Assembly: GCA_013141435.1 (NCBI GenBank) | Contig: JABFQZ010000028.1 | Location: 45,642 to 109,641 of the forward strand | Source of the DNA: Ferruginibacter sp. | Lineage (GTDB): Bacteria; Bacteroidota; Bacteroidia; Chitinophagales; Chitinophagaceae | Length of the DNA: 64,000 bases | Direction: 5' to 3' | Part shown: one piece after another, positions 46,544-56,398 of the stretch | Layout of the letters: each line of letters begins with the position of its first letter | Numbering within the stretch: the first letter of the stretch is position 1 | Program-made: the position numbers and the translations under genes | The notes under the pieces: model-generated | Database searches by the model: none | What the model saw: the letters and a program-made list of their open reading frames with translations, nothing else | Told to the model about the DNA's origin: nothing

Positions 46544-47581
46544 ATGAAAAATTATAAAAATAAAAACCCATTATACAGCACTGCTACAAATGTGGTAAAT
46601 GAGCCTCAAGCAACTTATTTTGCCAATACAAAAAACTGCTTGTATTGTTACAATCCTATGCAAAATACCAATGAGGGTAATTACCATATAGCTTGTTGCA
46701 AAAAGTTTTTTGGGCAGGCTTATGTGCCTACACTAGATTATGATAAAGATGCGCTAAAAGATTTAGCCAATAAATTTTTAAAAAACAATATGGCTGTAAG
46801 TGGTGTGCAGCCAAAGGTAAGTCTGAGTTGGTATCGCAAGCAAGATAAAAACGTAGTAAAAAAATTAACCATAGTAGGCCTTTATGGCGATTACATACTA
46901 AAACCACCATCGGATTATTATAATTTTTTGCCAGAGGTAGAAGATTGTACCATGCACATGGCTAAAGTGTGCGGCTTACAAACTGTACCTCACACCTTAT
47001 TTTATTTAAAAGATAATACACTTTGTTATTTAACCAAAAGGGTAGATAGATCAAAAACTGGCATGTACCACATGGAAGATATGTGCCAACTTACCGAGCG
47101 CCTTACCGAAGATAAATACAAGGGCAGCCACGAGCAAGTAGCAAAAGCAATATTAAAATATAGTGCTACACCTATGTTAGATGTGAGTAATTTTTATGAG
47201 TATGTGCTGTTTAGTTTTTTTACAGGCAATGCCGATATGCATTTAAAAAATTTTTCGTTGTTAGAAACCAACGAAAAAGGAAAATATACACTAGCACCAG
47301 CTTATGATATGCTAAATACTACATTGGTAAATAAAAAAGATACCGAAGAGCTTGCACTTACTTTAAATGGTAAAAAAAACAATTTGAATTATAAAGATTT
47401 TTTGGCAGCTTTTACTACAAGTGGTTTATCTAAAAAGGTATTAGATAAAACACTCGAAAACTTTTATTACTGCTCTTTAGAAATGAAAGAAATGCTACAT
47501 AAAAGTTTTTTGCCTACGGCTTTAAAAAACGAATACGAGCAATTGCTACATGCAAGAATGAAAAGAGTATATACGGCGTAG
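46544..47581 (+). CDS. hipT: HipT/HipA-like serine/threonine kinase toxin
   Basis: The 345-residue kinase has the catalytic motif GNADMHLKN (228-236, catalytic D231) and metal-binding D255 in PAYDMLNT, with SGVQPKVSL (from S86) as the likely autophosphorylation and P-loop region. An N-terminal Cys/His cluster (C32 and C35 in CLYC, H48, C51 and C52) looks like a zinc knuckle seen in many Bacteroidota HipA-type proteins. The kinase likely phosphorylates a tRNA synthetase (GltX for HipA, TrpS for HipT). The target here is unknown. It lies 66 bases downstream of hipS. Confidence 0.88.
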   Translation: MKNYKNKNPLYSTATNVVNEPQATYFANTKNCLYCYNPMQNTNEGNYHIACCKKFFGQAYVPTLDYDKDALKDLANKFLKNNMAVSGVQPKVSLSWYRKQDKNVVKKLTIVGLYGDYILKPPSDYYNFLPEVEDCTMHMAKVCGLQTVPHTLFYLKDNTLCYLTKRVDRSKTGMYHMEDMCQLTERLTEDKYKGSHEQVAKAILKYSATPMLDVSNFYEYVLFSFFTGNADMHLKNFSLLETNEKGKYTLAPAYDMLNTTLVNKKDTEELALTLNGKKNNLNYKDFLAAFTTSGLSKKVLDKTLENFYYCSLEMKEMLHKSFLPTALKNEYEQLLHARMKRVYTA

Positions 47582-47920
47582 TTTTGTATCAATTAAAAAA
47601 TAAAAACGCTAAAGCAGTAAAGCTCTCAAGGCTTGGCTTACTAATAGCTACCTCCCTAATATTAGCATACCAAAGGTTAGTATTAGTAGCCAACTACAGT
47701 TATTTTGCATAATTTGCTATATATCCATCTCCAAAACACCTATTTTGTGCATAACCCACCAAAAGTCGTATATAACTTGTGCACAACTTTAAACTACTTT
47801 ACACAATAATAATATACAGTAGTAAAATTATTACATATTTTTGTAATAATTAATCGCAATGTAAAGGCTACAAACCAATAGCTTAGCACATTGCTTTTTT
47901 AATTTTGAAAACGTACTCGT
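47582..47920 (+). promoter_or_regulatory. Gap before the giant type A protein: promoter box and imperfect hairpin
   Basis: At 47836-47843 TATTTTTG fits the -7 box, 78 bases before the ATG at 47921. Around 47645-47695 an imperfect inverted repeat (CTAATATTAG and CTAATACTAACC-type arms) may act as a weak terminator for the hip operon, but lacks a T tract. No coding region is supported in these 339 bases. Confidence 0.4.
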
Positions 47921-50900
47921 ATGAAAAATGTTTACTTACGCCCAATGGGCAAAATGCTTGAATTTTTGAAAGTAGTGCTAATGGTATTGGTGATGGTGGG
48001 GAGTGGAGTGAAGGGTTGGGGGCAGGCAATTTTACCTATTTCAAGAACTACATGGAGTGCAGCTCCAACTGGCTGGACAGATTTAGCTGGTGGAAATTAT
48101 ACCACTTCTTTTGCTTGCACAGGATCTGATGGAGGTAAATTTTCAACAACTGGAGATAACTATTCTGTTTTTTTTAATACTAACCCCGGGGCGGTTTCAT
48201 TCACAACAAAATCTACGGCAACACCAACTAGTTGCACACTTTTACTTGAAGAGTCTAGTAATGGTACAACTTTTACCACAGTTTCTGGCACAATAACGCT
48301 TGCATCAACTTGTACAAGTTATGGCCCTTTTAATTTACTTCCAGCTACTAGGTATGTTAAATGGACTTATACTAAATCTGGCTCAGTGAATTTAACTTTT
48401 GATGATGTTAATATTACCGCAATGCCCTGCACCCCACCAACAAACCCCTCTGGCACAATCACAGGTACAACACCAGCTTGTACTAGTACTAGTTTAAGTT
48501 ATAGTGCACCATCTGCTACAAGTTATTGGCAAACTACAGCTACAGGTACTAGTACAGTACAAAATACCAATACCAATTATACAGCAACTACTACTGGTAC
48601 TAATACTTATTATGTACGTGAGTTTGATGGTACCTGTTGGAGCACAGGCTCTGTAGCATCTTCGGCTATTACCATTAATACCCAACCTGCAACACCAGCT
48701 ACACCATCAAGTGTATCAATTGGTGCTGGTAATAATACATCATTTACCGCAACTACAGTTGGTGCTGCTAGTTATATTTGGGAAGTAAATACAGGTAGTG
48801 GTTATAGCACAATTTCAAATGGAGGAATATATAGCAATGCTACTACTGCCTCATTAAATTTAACTACAGTGCCTTTAAGTAATAATGGTTATTTGTACCG
48901 TGCAACAGCAGTGGGTGCTAGCCCTTGTGTAAGTTCGGCAGCTTCTTTACCTGCTACTCTTACAGTAACACCTACATCTAGCACTACCGATTATTATAGA
49001 AGTAACTCTAACACAACTGGTGCTGGTGGTGCATGGGCAACAGTTGGTAATTGGCAATCATCTTCGGATAATGCAACTTGGATAACAGCTACACTTGCAC
49101 CTACAAGTGCTGCAAATACTATTATAATAAGAAATGGGCATAATATTACAACAAGTGTTGGTTCGCAAACAGCAGATCAATTAACTATTGATGCTGGTGC
49201 TACACTAACCTTTGGAGCAGGTACATTAACTATAGAAAATGGCACAGGTACAGATATGGTAGTAAATGGTACTTTTACAAGAACAACTGCAAATACATTA
49301 ACAACAACTGGTGCTACTATAAGTTTTAATGCTGGTTCTATCTTTAACCATGCATCAAATGGTGGGCAAATACCAATATCTACCTGGGATGCTACAAGTA
49401 CCTGTAACATTACTGGTATGATTGCAACACAGCCTACTGCAACTAGTTTTGGGCAAACATTTGGTATTTTTAATTGGAATTGTACTGGGCAAACTGCTTA
49501 TGCTATTATAGGCGATGGAGGTAACTTTAATCCAAAAGGATTAATGACAGTATCATCTACAGGTACAAATGTAATAGAGTTGGAAAGTGGAGGAGCAGGC
49601 TCTACCTATAATTTAGATGGAGGTTTAACTGTAAGTGGTGGAACCTTTGTTGGCAATTATGACAATACTGGCTCTTCTTTAGAAATAACAGTAAACATAA
49701 CTGGCAATTTAATTATTTCTGGTAATGGTACTTTTGATGCTACACAAGGTGGTTCAAATGCAACTTCTTCTTTCTATGGAACAAGTATAAACCTAACTGG
49801 AGATATTACCATTAGCTCTTCTAGTAGTTATCCTTTACAAACTAGCGCTACAAATAACTTTTCAAATATAAGTTTTACAGGAAGTGCTATTCAAAATTAT
49901 TATAGAACTAGTACAACTGGCTCACAATATGTAGATTTTTTTGTACCGCTGGGTAAATCGCTTTCACTACAAAATAGCATGAAAATATTTTCTTCATCTG
50001 CTACAATTTATGATGAAGTATTTGTTGATGGCACTTTAAATACCAATGCAAATGCAATTACACAAAACTCAGGTACACAAGCTCGGTTTCATGTGTATAA
50101 TACGGGTACAATTATAACAGCTAATACAGGTGGGCTAGTATCAGCAATTGGAGTAGGTGGTACAAAAGTATTTGATGCAGGTGCAAGTTATGTTTTTAAT
50201 GCAGCTACTACTACACCTTTTCCTACTGGTACATTTGGTCATCCTGGCAATATTACTTTAAATGCAGCTGTAGTATCTAATAGGGCATCGTACTTGGAAG
50301 TAAGTAATGTTTTATGGATAAGTCCAAACTCTAGCTTTACTCTTACTATAAATAATGTTGGTTTAGCTGGCACAATGACAATAAATACTCCAAATGGCTT
50401 TTTCGATAATGGTGGCGAAAACCAGTTAATAAATGTTGGTGGTACTGGTGCTATAGTTATAAACGGCAAATTTATAACAAGAGATATACAAGGTTTTACA
50501 GGCTCAAATACAGCTATTCCTTCTATTGCACCTACTTTAACAGCAGGTTGTACCATTGAGTATGCTTATGCTGGCAACCAAGCTGTAACTTCTCGTAGTG
50601 ATTATAGTAATTTAATTTGTAGTAATGGAGGTATAAAAACAACTAATGGTGGATGTGGTAGCATGAATACTTATTTAGTTACCGTAGATAATGCTACAAC
50701 CTTAGATGTAAGCAATAATACTTTTGGTGTTGCTGGTACAAACCTTACTTTGGTAGGTACAGCTAAGTTTATAAATGGTGGTAATGGGTATAAACCTGAT
50801 ATTGCTGGGATTTATACTTTAGGTGTAGGTTCTACAATAGAATTTAGTGGCACTTCAGCTACCCAAATACGCATATCTGCGCCTACATATTATAATTTAA

Positions 50901-53302
50901 TTGTGAGTGGTACAAATGTATTGCACAATTTTGCAAATGGCATAAAGTTTCAAGCAGGAGGTTCATTTACTGTAAAAAGCGGAGCTACTTTCAAATTAGA
51001 AAGTGCTTCAGGATTTACCAACAATACAGGTAGTAGTGCTACGGCTATTAGCAATGTATCTCCATCTAACCCTACCATTACTTTAGAACCCAACAGTACT
51101 ATAGAATATGCTGGTACAACACAAACAATTACAGATCTTACGCCTTACGAAAACTTAAAAATAAGTGGTAGTGGTGTAAAAACTGCTCCAGCTGCCGATT
51201 TAAGTGTAAATGGAAATTTTACTCGTATTGGCACTTGTACTTTTAATGCTAATGCCTCAAAAGTTGTTTTTGGAGGCACTAGTGCACAATCTATAAATGA
51301 TACTACTGGCCTTGCTCCTATAGATTTTTATAATTTTCATAATAAAAATAATTTAAATGTAATTATTAATAATACAATTGGTGTTTTGAATGAATTGTAT
51401 CTTACCAGTACTGCAAAATTAAATGTAAACACTGGCGATGTTATTATGCGTTCATCTGCTAGCCGTACTGCATATATAACCGATTTGGGCACTACAGCGG
51501 CATCTGCAAATATTACCTACGGCACTGGACGTTTTTCAGTAGAGCGTTATTTAAAAGCTGCCAAAGCATGGCGTTTATTAGCAACACCTTTAGATGAAAA
51601 CGATAACCAAACCATTACCAACTCTTGGAGAGAAGGCGAAACCCCAGGTACATTTTCCGCAGCAGCAGGTAAAGGCACACGTATTACTGGTCCCGAGGGC
51701 GGTAGTGGTTCTCCCTCAATGGATGAATACAGTATACGAGGCTCAATGAAAAGCTATAACTCTTCCAATAACAATTATACCGAAATAAATACTGCTGCAC
51801 AGCTTGTCAATACAATTGCCAATAAGCAAGGCTATTTTGTATTTGTACGAGGCGATAGAGGTGTTGCAATAAGCGGCACTACAGGTACTACAAACCTTCG
51901 CATAAAAGGTAAAATACGCACAGGTAATCAAACTTTTGCAGTACCAGCAGATATAGCACCATCTGCCGGTTTTGAAAGTGTGGGTAATCCGTATGCATCA
52001 TCAATAAATTTTAAAAGTGTAATGGCTGGCAATACTTCTATAGTAGATGCCTTTATAGTATGGAACCCCGATAGTGTAGGTAGCTATGGCGTAGGTAAGT
52101 ACGAAACGTATGTATTTAATACAACATCGGGTCATTACCAAAAAACACCAAGTAATGCTATTAGAGATACCATACAAAGTGGCGAAGCTGTTTTTTTACA
52201 AAACAATAGTACAACCACCGCAGGTAGTATTACCATAAAAGAGTCAGATAAAGTAGGTGGTAGTAGCCTTGTAAGCCGTGGTGGTACAATGGGTAGGGCA
52301 GGCGTACTTATACCTACCATCGAAATAAATTTGCTAGGCAACAATACATTGGCCGATGGCGTAAAAATAGAATTTGATAACAGCTACAGCAATAATTTTG
52401 ATAATTTAGATGTACGTAAAATAAGCAGTACCTACGATAACATTTTAATAAAAAGCAATGCCAAAAACCTAGTGGTAGAAAGGCGTGCCATGCCAATAGT
52501 TACCGATACTATTTTCTTAAACCTTACTGGCACACGTATAGCTTCTTATGGTTTGCAAATAGATCCATCGGCGTTATCCAACACAGGTTTAGATGCTTTC
52601 TTAAAAGATAAATTTTTGCAAACAGAAACGCTTGTAAGTTTGGCTGCTGTAACCAATATAAATTTTGACATAACTGCCGATGCAGCAAGCAAAGCTGCCG
52701 ATAGATTTATGATTGTATTTAAACCTACTGCTACCACAAACTTTACAACCATAAGTGCCAATCGTAATAGCGATAAAACCATTACAATAAACTGGGGCAC
52801 AGCCAATGAAAAAAATATAAATAATTACAGTATTGAGAAAAGTGCCGATGGCATAAATTTTGCAACAATAGGTACGCAAGTAGCTACAGCTAATAATGGT
52901 GGCAACCCTACTTACAGCAAGTTAGATGCTACCGCAAGCCTTGCTGCCAATTGGTACAGGGTAAAAGCTAATAATACCAACAATACTACAAAGTACAGTG
53001 CTATAGCAATGGTAGCTGCGGTATTAGCAGCAACAGAAACTAATATTCCGCAAATTAGTATATGGCCAAACCCTGTTGTAAATAAAACCTTGAAGGTACA
53101 TTTTGTACAAAAAGCAGGCAACTACAAAGTACAATTAGTAAGTGCTAATGGCAAAATTATTTATACCAATAGTTTAGCAATAGCAAGCAACAATGAGGTA
53201 AAAGAAATAGCCTTAAGCAAAGATATAGCTGCTGGTAAATATGAGCTAGTGGTTATAAGCTCTAGTAACCAAAAAGAAATAATACCAATTGTTTTACTAT
53301 AG
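47921..53302 (+). CDS. Giant secreted protein with T9SS type A C-terminal sorting domain
   Basis: A 1793-residue surface or secreted protein. The signal peptide ends GVKGWGQ, and its codons form a G-rich patch unusual for this genome. Residues about 40-340 are Ser/Thr-rich Ig-like repeats; the middle (about 350-1170) consists of beta-solenoid-like repeats (ATLTFGAGTLTIENGTGTDM, SGGTFVGNYDNTGSSLEITV, SLQNSMKIFSSSATIYD). A region from about 1200 with RYLKAAKAWRLLATPLDEND fits proteins ending in T9SS domains. The final about 80 residues (ISIWPNPVVNKTLKVHF, AAGKYELVVISSSNQKEII) are the type A sorting domain. It is likely an adhesin or matrix protein; no enzyme motif was seen. Confidence 0.88.
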   Translation: MKNVYLRPMGKMLEFLKVVLMVLVMVGSGVKGWGQAILPISRTTWSAAPTGWTDLAGGNYTTSFACTGSDGGKFSTTGDNYSVFFNTNPGAVSFTTKSTATPTSCTLLLEESSNGTTFTTVSGTITLASTCTSYGPFNLLPATRYVKWTYTKSGSVNLTFDDVNITAMPCTPPTNPSGTITGTTPACTSTSLSYSAPSATSYWQTTATGTSTVQNTNTNYTATTTGTNTYYVREFDGTCWSTGSVASSAITINTQPATPATPSSVSIGAGNNTSFTATTVGAASYIWEVNTGSGYSTISNGGIYSNATTASLNLTTVPLSNNGYLYRATAVGASPCVSSAASLPATLTVTPTSSTTDYYRSNSNTTGAGGAWATVGNWQSSSDNATWITATLAPTSAANTIIIRNGHNITTSVGSQTADQLTIDAGATLTFGAGTLTIENGTGTDMVVNGTFTRTTANTLTTTGATISFNAGSIFNHASNGGQIPISTWDATSTCNITGMIATQPTATSFGQTFGIFNWNCTGQTAYAIIGDGGNFNPKGLMTVSSTGTNVIELESGGAGSTYNLDGGLTVSGGTFVGNYDNTGSSLEITVNITGNLIISGNGTFDATQGGSNATSSFYGTSINLTGDITISSSSSYPLQTSATNNFSNISFTGSAIQNYYRTSTTGSQYVDFFVPLGKSLSLQNSMKIFSSSATIYDEVFVDGTLNTNANAITQNSGTQARFHVYNTGTIITANTGGLVSAIGVGGTKVFDAGASYVFNAATTTPFPTGTFGHPGNITLNAAVVSNRASYLEVSNVLWISPNSSFTLTINNVGLAGTMTINTPNGFFDNGGENQLINVGGTGAIVINGKFITRDIQGFTGSNTAIPSIAPTLTAGCTIEYAYAGNQAVTSRSDYSNLICSNGGIKTTNGGCGSMNTYLVTVDNATTLDVSNNTFGVAGTNLTLVGTAKFINGGNGYKPDIAGIYTLGVGSTIEFSGTSATQIRISAPTYYNLIVSGTNVLHNFANGIKFQAGGSFTVKSGATFKLESASGFTNNTGSSATAISNVSPSNPTITLEPNSTIEYAGTTQTITDLTPYENLKISGSGVKTAPAADLSVNGNFTRIGTCTFNANASKVVFGGTSAQSINDTTGLAPIDFYNFHNKNNLNVIINNTIGVLNELYLTSTAKLNVNTGDVIMRSSASRTAYITDLGTTAASANITYGTGRFSVERYLKAAKAWRLLATPLDENDNQTITNSWREGETPGTFSAAAGKGTRITGPEGGSGSPSMDEYSIRGSMKSYNSSNNNYTEINTAAQLVNTIANKQGYFVFVRGDRGVAISGTTGTTNLRIKGKIRTGNQTFAVPADIAPSAGFESVGNPYASSINFKSVMAGNTSIVDAFIVWNPDSVGSYGVGKYETYVFNTTSGHYQKTPSNAIRDTIQSGEAVFLQNNSTTTAGSITIKESDKVGGSSLVSRGGTMGRAGVLIPTIEINLLGNNTLADGVKIEFDNSYSNNFDNLDVRKISSTYDNILIKSNAKNLVVERRAMPIVTDTIFLNLTGTRIASYGLQIDPSALSNTGLDAFLKDKFLQTETLVSLAAVTNINFDITADAASKAADRFMIVFKPTATTNFTTISANRNSDKTITINWGTANEKNINNYSIEKSADGINFATIGTQVATANNGGNPTYSKLDATASLAANWYRVKANNTNNTTKYSAIAMVAAVLAATETNIPQISIWPNPVVNKTLKVHFVQKAGNYKVQLVSANGKIIYTNSLAIASNNEVKEIALSKDIAAGKYELVVISSSNQKEIIPIVLL

Positions 53303-53328
53303 CTATTGTAAAAAGTATTTTTCAACTA

Positions 53329-53378
53329 ACCGTAAAACAGATGCCAACTTTATAAGAAGTTGGCATCTGTTTTACGGT
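53329..53378 (+). terminator. Long perfect hairpin terminator
   Basis: ACCGTAAAACAGATGCCAAC and TT (53329-53350) pair without mismatch to the sequence at 53357-53378 over the loop TATAAG, a 22-bp stem 27 bases past the giant gene's stop. The outer part of the stem contains an AAAACAG/CTGTTTT tract, so it could work in either direction. Confidence 0.75.
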
Positions 53379-53592
53379 ATAAAAAGTTGGTATTTGCTTT
53401 GCAAATTATACCAATGTAATTTATAAAACATGTCAATGTTTTGTAAATCATACAGTGGTAAATGACGATGGTACAAACAAATAGTAAAATGACGCTTTAG
53501 CCCAAATTGGACTATATTGTTTATCCAATTGGTATAAAAATGTTTGTTTCTTTGTGCAAAAGAATTAGGTATTATCGATATTATTTTTACTT

Positions 53593-54546
53593 ATGAATAT
53601 ACTTTCAGTTTCTAATATTTGCTCCGAAAATTTGCTTGGTAATTTTGCAATAGAAAACATAAGTTTTACTCAAAAAAAACAAGAAAAAATTGCATTAATT
53701 GGTGAAACAGGTTCAGGGAAATCTACACTTTTAAAAATAATTGCAGGCTTAATACAGCCCAAAGCTGGCACTATAAATTTTAATAACAAAAAAGTATTGG
53801 GCCCCAACTGGCAATTGGTAGCTGGCGAAAAAGGTATAGCTTATTTATCGCAACATTTTGAGCTACGTAATAATTATAGAATGGAAGAGCTTCTTATGTA
53901 CGCCAACGAAATTACACAAAGCGAAGCCAATGAGTTGTACAAAATTTGCAGAATAGATCATTTAATGAAACGCAATAGTTACGAACTTTCGGGTGGAGAA
54001 AAGCAACGAATAGCATTAGCTAGATTATTGGTCTCAAAACCAAGCTTGTTAATTTTAGATGAACCTTATACAAATTTAGATTTAATACACAGAAATATTT
54101 TAAAGCAAGTAGTAGAAGATGCTTGTGTACACTACCAAATTACATGCATACTCACATCGCATGAGCCTGCCGATGTGTTGCCTTGGGCCGACGAAATAAT
54201 AGTATTGCAGCAAGGGAAAATGATACAAAAAGGCAAACCAGTAGAACTGTATTATGAGCCTAAAAATGAATATACTGCTGGCTTATTAGGAAATTATAAT
54301 TTAATAAAGGAAGATGAATATGAAGGGTTTAAAATTGTTTCAAATTTAAAAAAAATAATAATAAGGCCCGAAAAAATCATACAAATAACTGAGGGTAAAA
54401 ATGCCATAAAAGGAAAAATATTAGCTCAGCAATTTATGGGCAAATATTATGAAACCAAAATAGAGTTTGGCGAAATGGAAGCAATAATAAACCTTTATAG
54501 TAAGCAAACAATTGGCACTTATATTTTTTGCGAAATCATAGTTTAG
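53593..54546 (+). CDS. Stand-alone ABC transporter ATP-binding protein
   Basis: The 317-residue ATPase has Walker A (LIGETGSGKSTLL, about residues 36-48), Q-loop region (IAYLSQHFELRNNY), signature SYELSGGEKQRIALARLL, Walker B (SLLILDEPYTNLD) and the H-loop (ILTSHEPADV). A C-terminal region of about 90 residues (IIIRPEKIIQITEGKNAIKG) resembles the TOBE domain of importers such as PotA and FbpC. No permease or binding-protein gene is adjacent, so the partner and substrate are unknown. It is preceded by a gap with a terminator and followed by a repeat. Confidence 0.85.
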   Translation: MNILSVSNICSENLLGNFAIENISFTQKKQEKIALIGETGSGKSTLLKIIAGLIQPKAGTINFNNKKVLGPNWQLVAGEKGIAYLSQHFELRNNYRMEELLMYANEITQSEANELYKICRIDHLMKRNSYELSGGEKQRIALARLLVSKPSLLILDEPYTNLDLIHRNILKQVVEDACVHYQITCILTSHEPADVLPWADEIIVLQQGKMIQKGKPVELYYEPKNEYTAGLLGNYNLIKEDEYEGFKIVSNLKKIIIRPEKIIQITEGKNAIKGKILAQQFMGKYYETKIEFGEMEAIINLYSKQTIGTYIFCEIIV

Positions 54547-54570
54547 GTAACCTTTACAGAGGTTCATTAT

Positions 54571-54670
54571 TTTTATGAAATCTTGAATTTTTGCCCCACT
54601 TTTGTTTCAAGACAAAAGTGAGAAACCCTGCTTAAATGAAATGAGATTTTACTTTTTGAGCAGCGAATTA
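54571..54670 (+). repeat. Dispersed hairpin repeat, family 1, degenerate copy 2
   Basis: In the 381-base gap 54547-54927, TTTTATGAAATCTTGAATTT, then TTGCCC and the hairpin CACTTTTGT (54597-54605)/ACAAAAGTG (54612-54620) over TTCAAG follow the same order as the copy at 14938. The right part (GAGATTTTACTTTTTGAGC) has diverged. The remainder of the gap shows only the infA promoter. Confidence 0.75.
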
Positions 54671-54906
54671 ATCCAATTCATTTTTACAAAAGTTACAATC
54701 CATTTATAAAATTTATAATTGTAATGCCAATATAACCATAGTTTAGTCTAATTCGGGGATCGAGATAAAACAACTTTAGTATTATTTTTCACATGAAATT
54801 TCGCCTGAATTCTTTTTTATTAACACTTATAAGGCTAATAATCAACAACTTTGTACACGTTTTTACAGATCATACAAAATTTATTCTAAAAATAAAAAAA
54901 TAATCC

Positions 54907-54914
54907 TATCTTTG
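54907..54914 (+). promoter_or_regulatory. Bacteroidota -7 promoter box for the infA-rplQ block
   Basis: TATCTTTG followed by C fits TAnnTTTG, 14 bases before the infA ATG. It probably drives the whole translation-factor and ribosomal block. Confidence 0.6.
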
Positions 54915-54927
54915 CGCTCCGAAAATT

Positions 54928-55146
54928 ATGGCTAAGCAAGCACTCATTAAACAAGATGGATCAATAACAGAAGCATTAAGCAATGCTATGTTTAAAGTGA
55001 AGTTAGAAAACGGTCATGAAATACTGGCTACAATATCTGGAAAAATGAGGATGCACTATATCCGTATTTTGCCAGGAGATAAAGTGGGAGTAGAAATGAG
55101 CCCATACGATTTAACTAGAGGAAGAATAATTTTCCGATATAAATAA
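54928..55146 (+). CDS. infA: Translation initiation factor IF-1
   Basis: IF-1 blocks the ribosomal A site during initiation. The 72-residue S1/OB-fold protein has the expected sequence blocks [40 protein letters not shown] and [19 protein letters not shown]. The start follows a strong promoter box by 14 bases. It is the first gene of the block that continues with rpmJ, 29 bases later, and the rest of the ribosomal cluster. Confidence 0.97.
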   Translation: MAKQALIKQDGSITEALSNAMFKVKLENGHEILATISGKMRMHYIRILPGDKVGVEMSPYDLTRGRIIFRYK

Positions 55147-55175
55147 GTATTAAATAAAAAATAAAATAAACTATC

Positions 55176-55292
55176 ATGAAGGTTAGAGCTTCAATTAAAA
55201 AGCGCAGCGTAGATTGCAAAATTGTGAGAAGAAAAGGGCGTTTGTACGTAATTAACAAAAAAAATCCTCGTTTTAAACAAAAGCAAGGATAA
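55176..55292 (+). CDS. rpmJ: 50S ribosomal protein L36 (cysteine-poor form)
   Basis: The 38-residue protein, [20 protein letters not shown] continued by [18 protein letters not shown], is L36. The zinc-binding Cys3-His set of standard L36 is missing: only one Cys remains (residue 14), the first Cys is Ser, the third is Asn-like and the His is Phe. This is the zinc-free C- form that is usual in Bacteroidota. It sits between infA and rpsM, as expected, and was too short for standard ORF-calling thresholds. Confidence 0.95.
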   Translation: MKVRASIKKRSVDCKIVRRKGRLYVINKKNPRFKQKQG

Positions 55293-55332
55293 TAACAATT
55301 TTTAACGATTAACAATTAACAAATAGTATATT

Positions 55333-55710
55333 ATGGCTCGTATTGCCGGTATTGATTTGCCAAAAAACAAAAGAGGTGAAATTGGACTTACTTACATTTA
55401 TGGTATTGGTCCAAACACTGCAAAATACATTCTTGTAAAAGCAGGTATAGATGTAAATAAAAAAGTAAACCAATGGAATGACGAAGAGCAAACAGCTATT
55501 CGTAACATTATCAGTGGCGAAATTAAAACAGAAGGTGCTTTGCGTAGCGAAACTCAAATGAACATTAAACGTTTGTTAGATATAGCTTGCTACCGTGGGC
55601 TTCGTCATCGTAAAGGTTTACCATTAAGAGGTCAACGTACACGTACCAACAGCCGTACCCGTAAAGGAAAACGTAAAACAGTTGCAGGTAAGAAAAAAGT
55701 AACTAAGTAA
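55333..55710 (+). CDS. rpsM: 30S ribosomal protein S13
   Basis: S13 sits in the head of the 30S subunit and contacts the P-site tRNA and L5. The 125-residue protein starts [20 protein letters not shown] and has the helix-turn [31 protein letters not shown] motif ([20 protein letters not shown]) and a Lys/Arg-rich tail. The length is normal. It is followed by a 197-base spacer before rpsK, longer than usual for this cluster. Confidence 0.97.
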   Translation: MARIAGIDLPKNKRGEIGLTYIYGIGPNTAKYILVKAGIDVNKKVNQWNDEEQTAIRNIISGEIKTEGALRSETQMNIKRLLDIACYRGLRHRKGLPLRGQRTRTNSRTRKGKRKTVAGKKKVTK

Positions 55711-55907
55711 TAAGAAGTTAGAAATTATAAATTAGGGAATGTATTTTTTACATTATTAATTCAACATTTATAATTCATAATTTTATATATAGGCTCCGAT
55801 TTTAAAGATAAAACGCCAGATAGCTATTGAGCCAGCAGGAGGGTTTTTCTTATTTACTCAATTTTTGAGTAGAAAAATATTTTAAACGAATACCTACATT
55901 TAAAAAA

Positions 55908-56315
55908 ATGGCAAAAGCACAAGGCAAGCAAGGCGCAAAAGCAGCTGCAAAAAAAAGAGTAGTAAAAGTAGAAGCACATGGCGATGCACACATCGTTGCA
56001 AGCTTTAACAACATTATTATCAGTCTTACCAATAAGCAAGGGCAAGTAATATCTTGGTCATCTGCTGGTAAAATGGGTTTTAGAGGTTCAAAAAAGAATA
56101 CACCTTACGCAGCACAAATGGCAGCAGCAGATTGTGCTAAAATAGCATTAGATGCTGGACTTAAAAAAGTAGACGTATTGGTAAAAGGACCAGGAAGTGG
56201 ACGTGAAGGTGCTATCCGTTCTTTATCTCAAAATGGTATCGAAGTAGCATCTATTAAAGATATTACTCCAATGCCTCACAATGGTTGCCGACCACCAAAA
56301 AAGAGAAGAGTATAA
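55908..56315 (+). CDS. rpsK: 30S ribosomal protein S11
   Basis: S11 forms the platform of the 30S subunit with S6, S18 and S21. The 135-residue protein has an Ala/Lys-rich N-terminal extension and the conserved blocks [52 protein letters not shown] and [16 protein letters not shown]. Length and order are normal. The 197-base upstream spacer contains AGGCTCCGATTTT, whose GGCTC could pair with a GAGCC 40 bases on. Its meaning is unclear. Confidence 0.97.
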   Translation: MAKAQGKQGAKAAAKKRVVKVEAHGDAHIVASFNNIIISLTNKQGQVISWSSAGKMGFRGSKKNTPYAAQMAAADCAKIALDAGLKKVDVLVKGPGSGREGAIRSLSQNGIEVASIKDITPMPHNGCRPPKKRRV

Positions 56316-56398
56316 AAACTATTTATTAAAAGGGTTCATCATCGATTTTTACGATTTTTATGATGTTGAATCGTCACTAAAAAATCAATAATTTAACT

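Noticed and set aside
46142..47581. hipS and hipT as one frameshifted hipA pseudogene
   Set aside because: The first ORF ends at a clean domain edge, there is a 66-base non-coding spacer, the second has its own ATG, and the catalytic residues are intact; a HipBST-type split is the better reading, although not proven.
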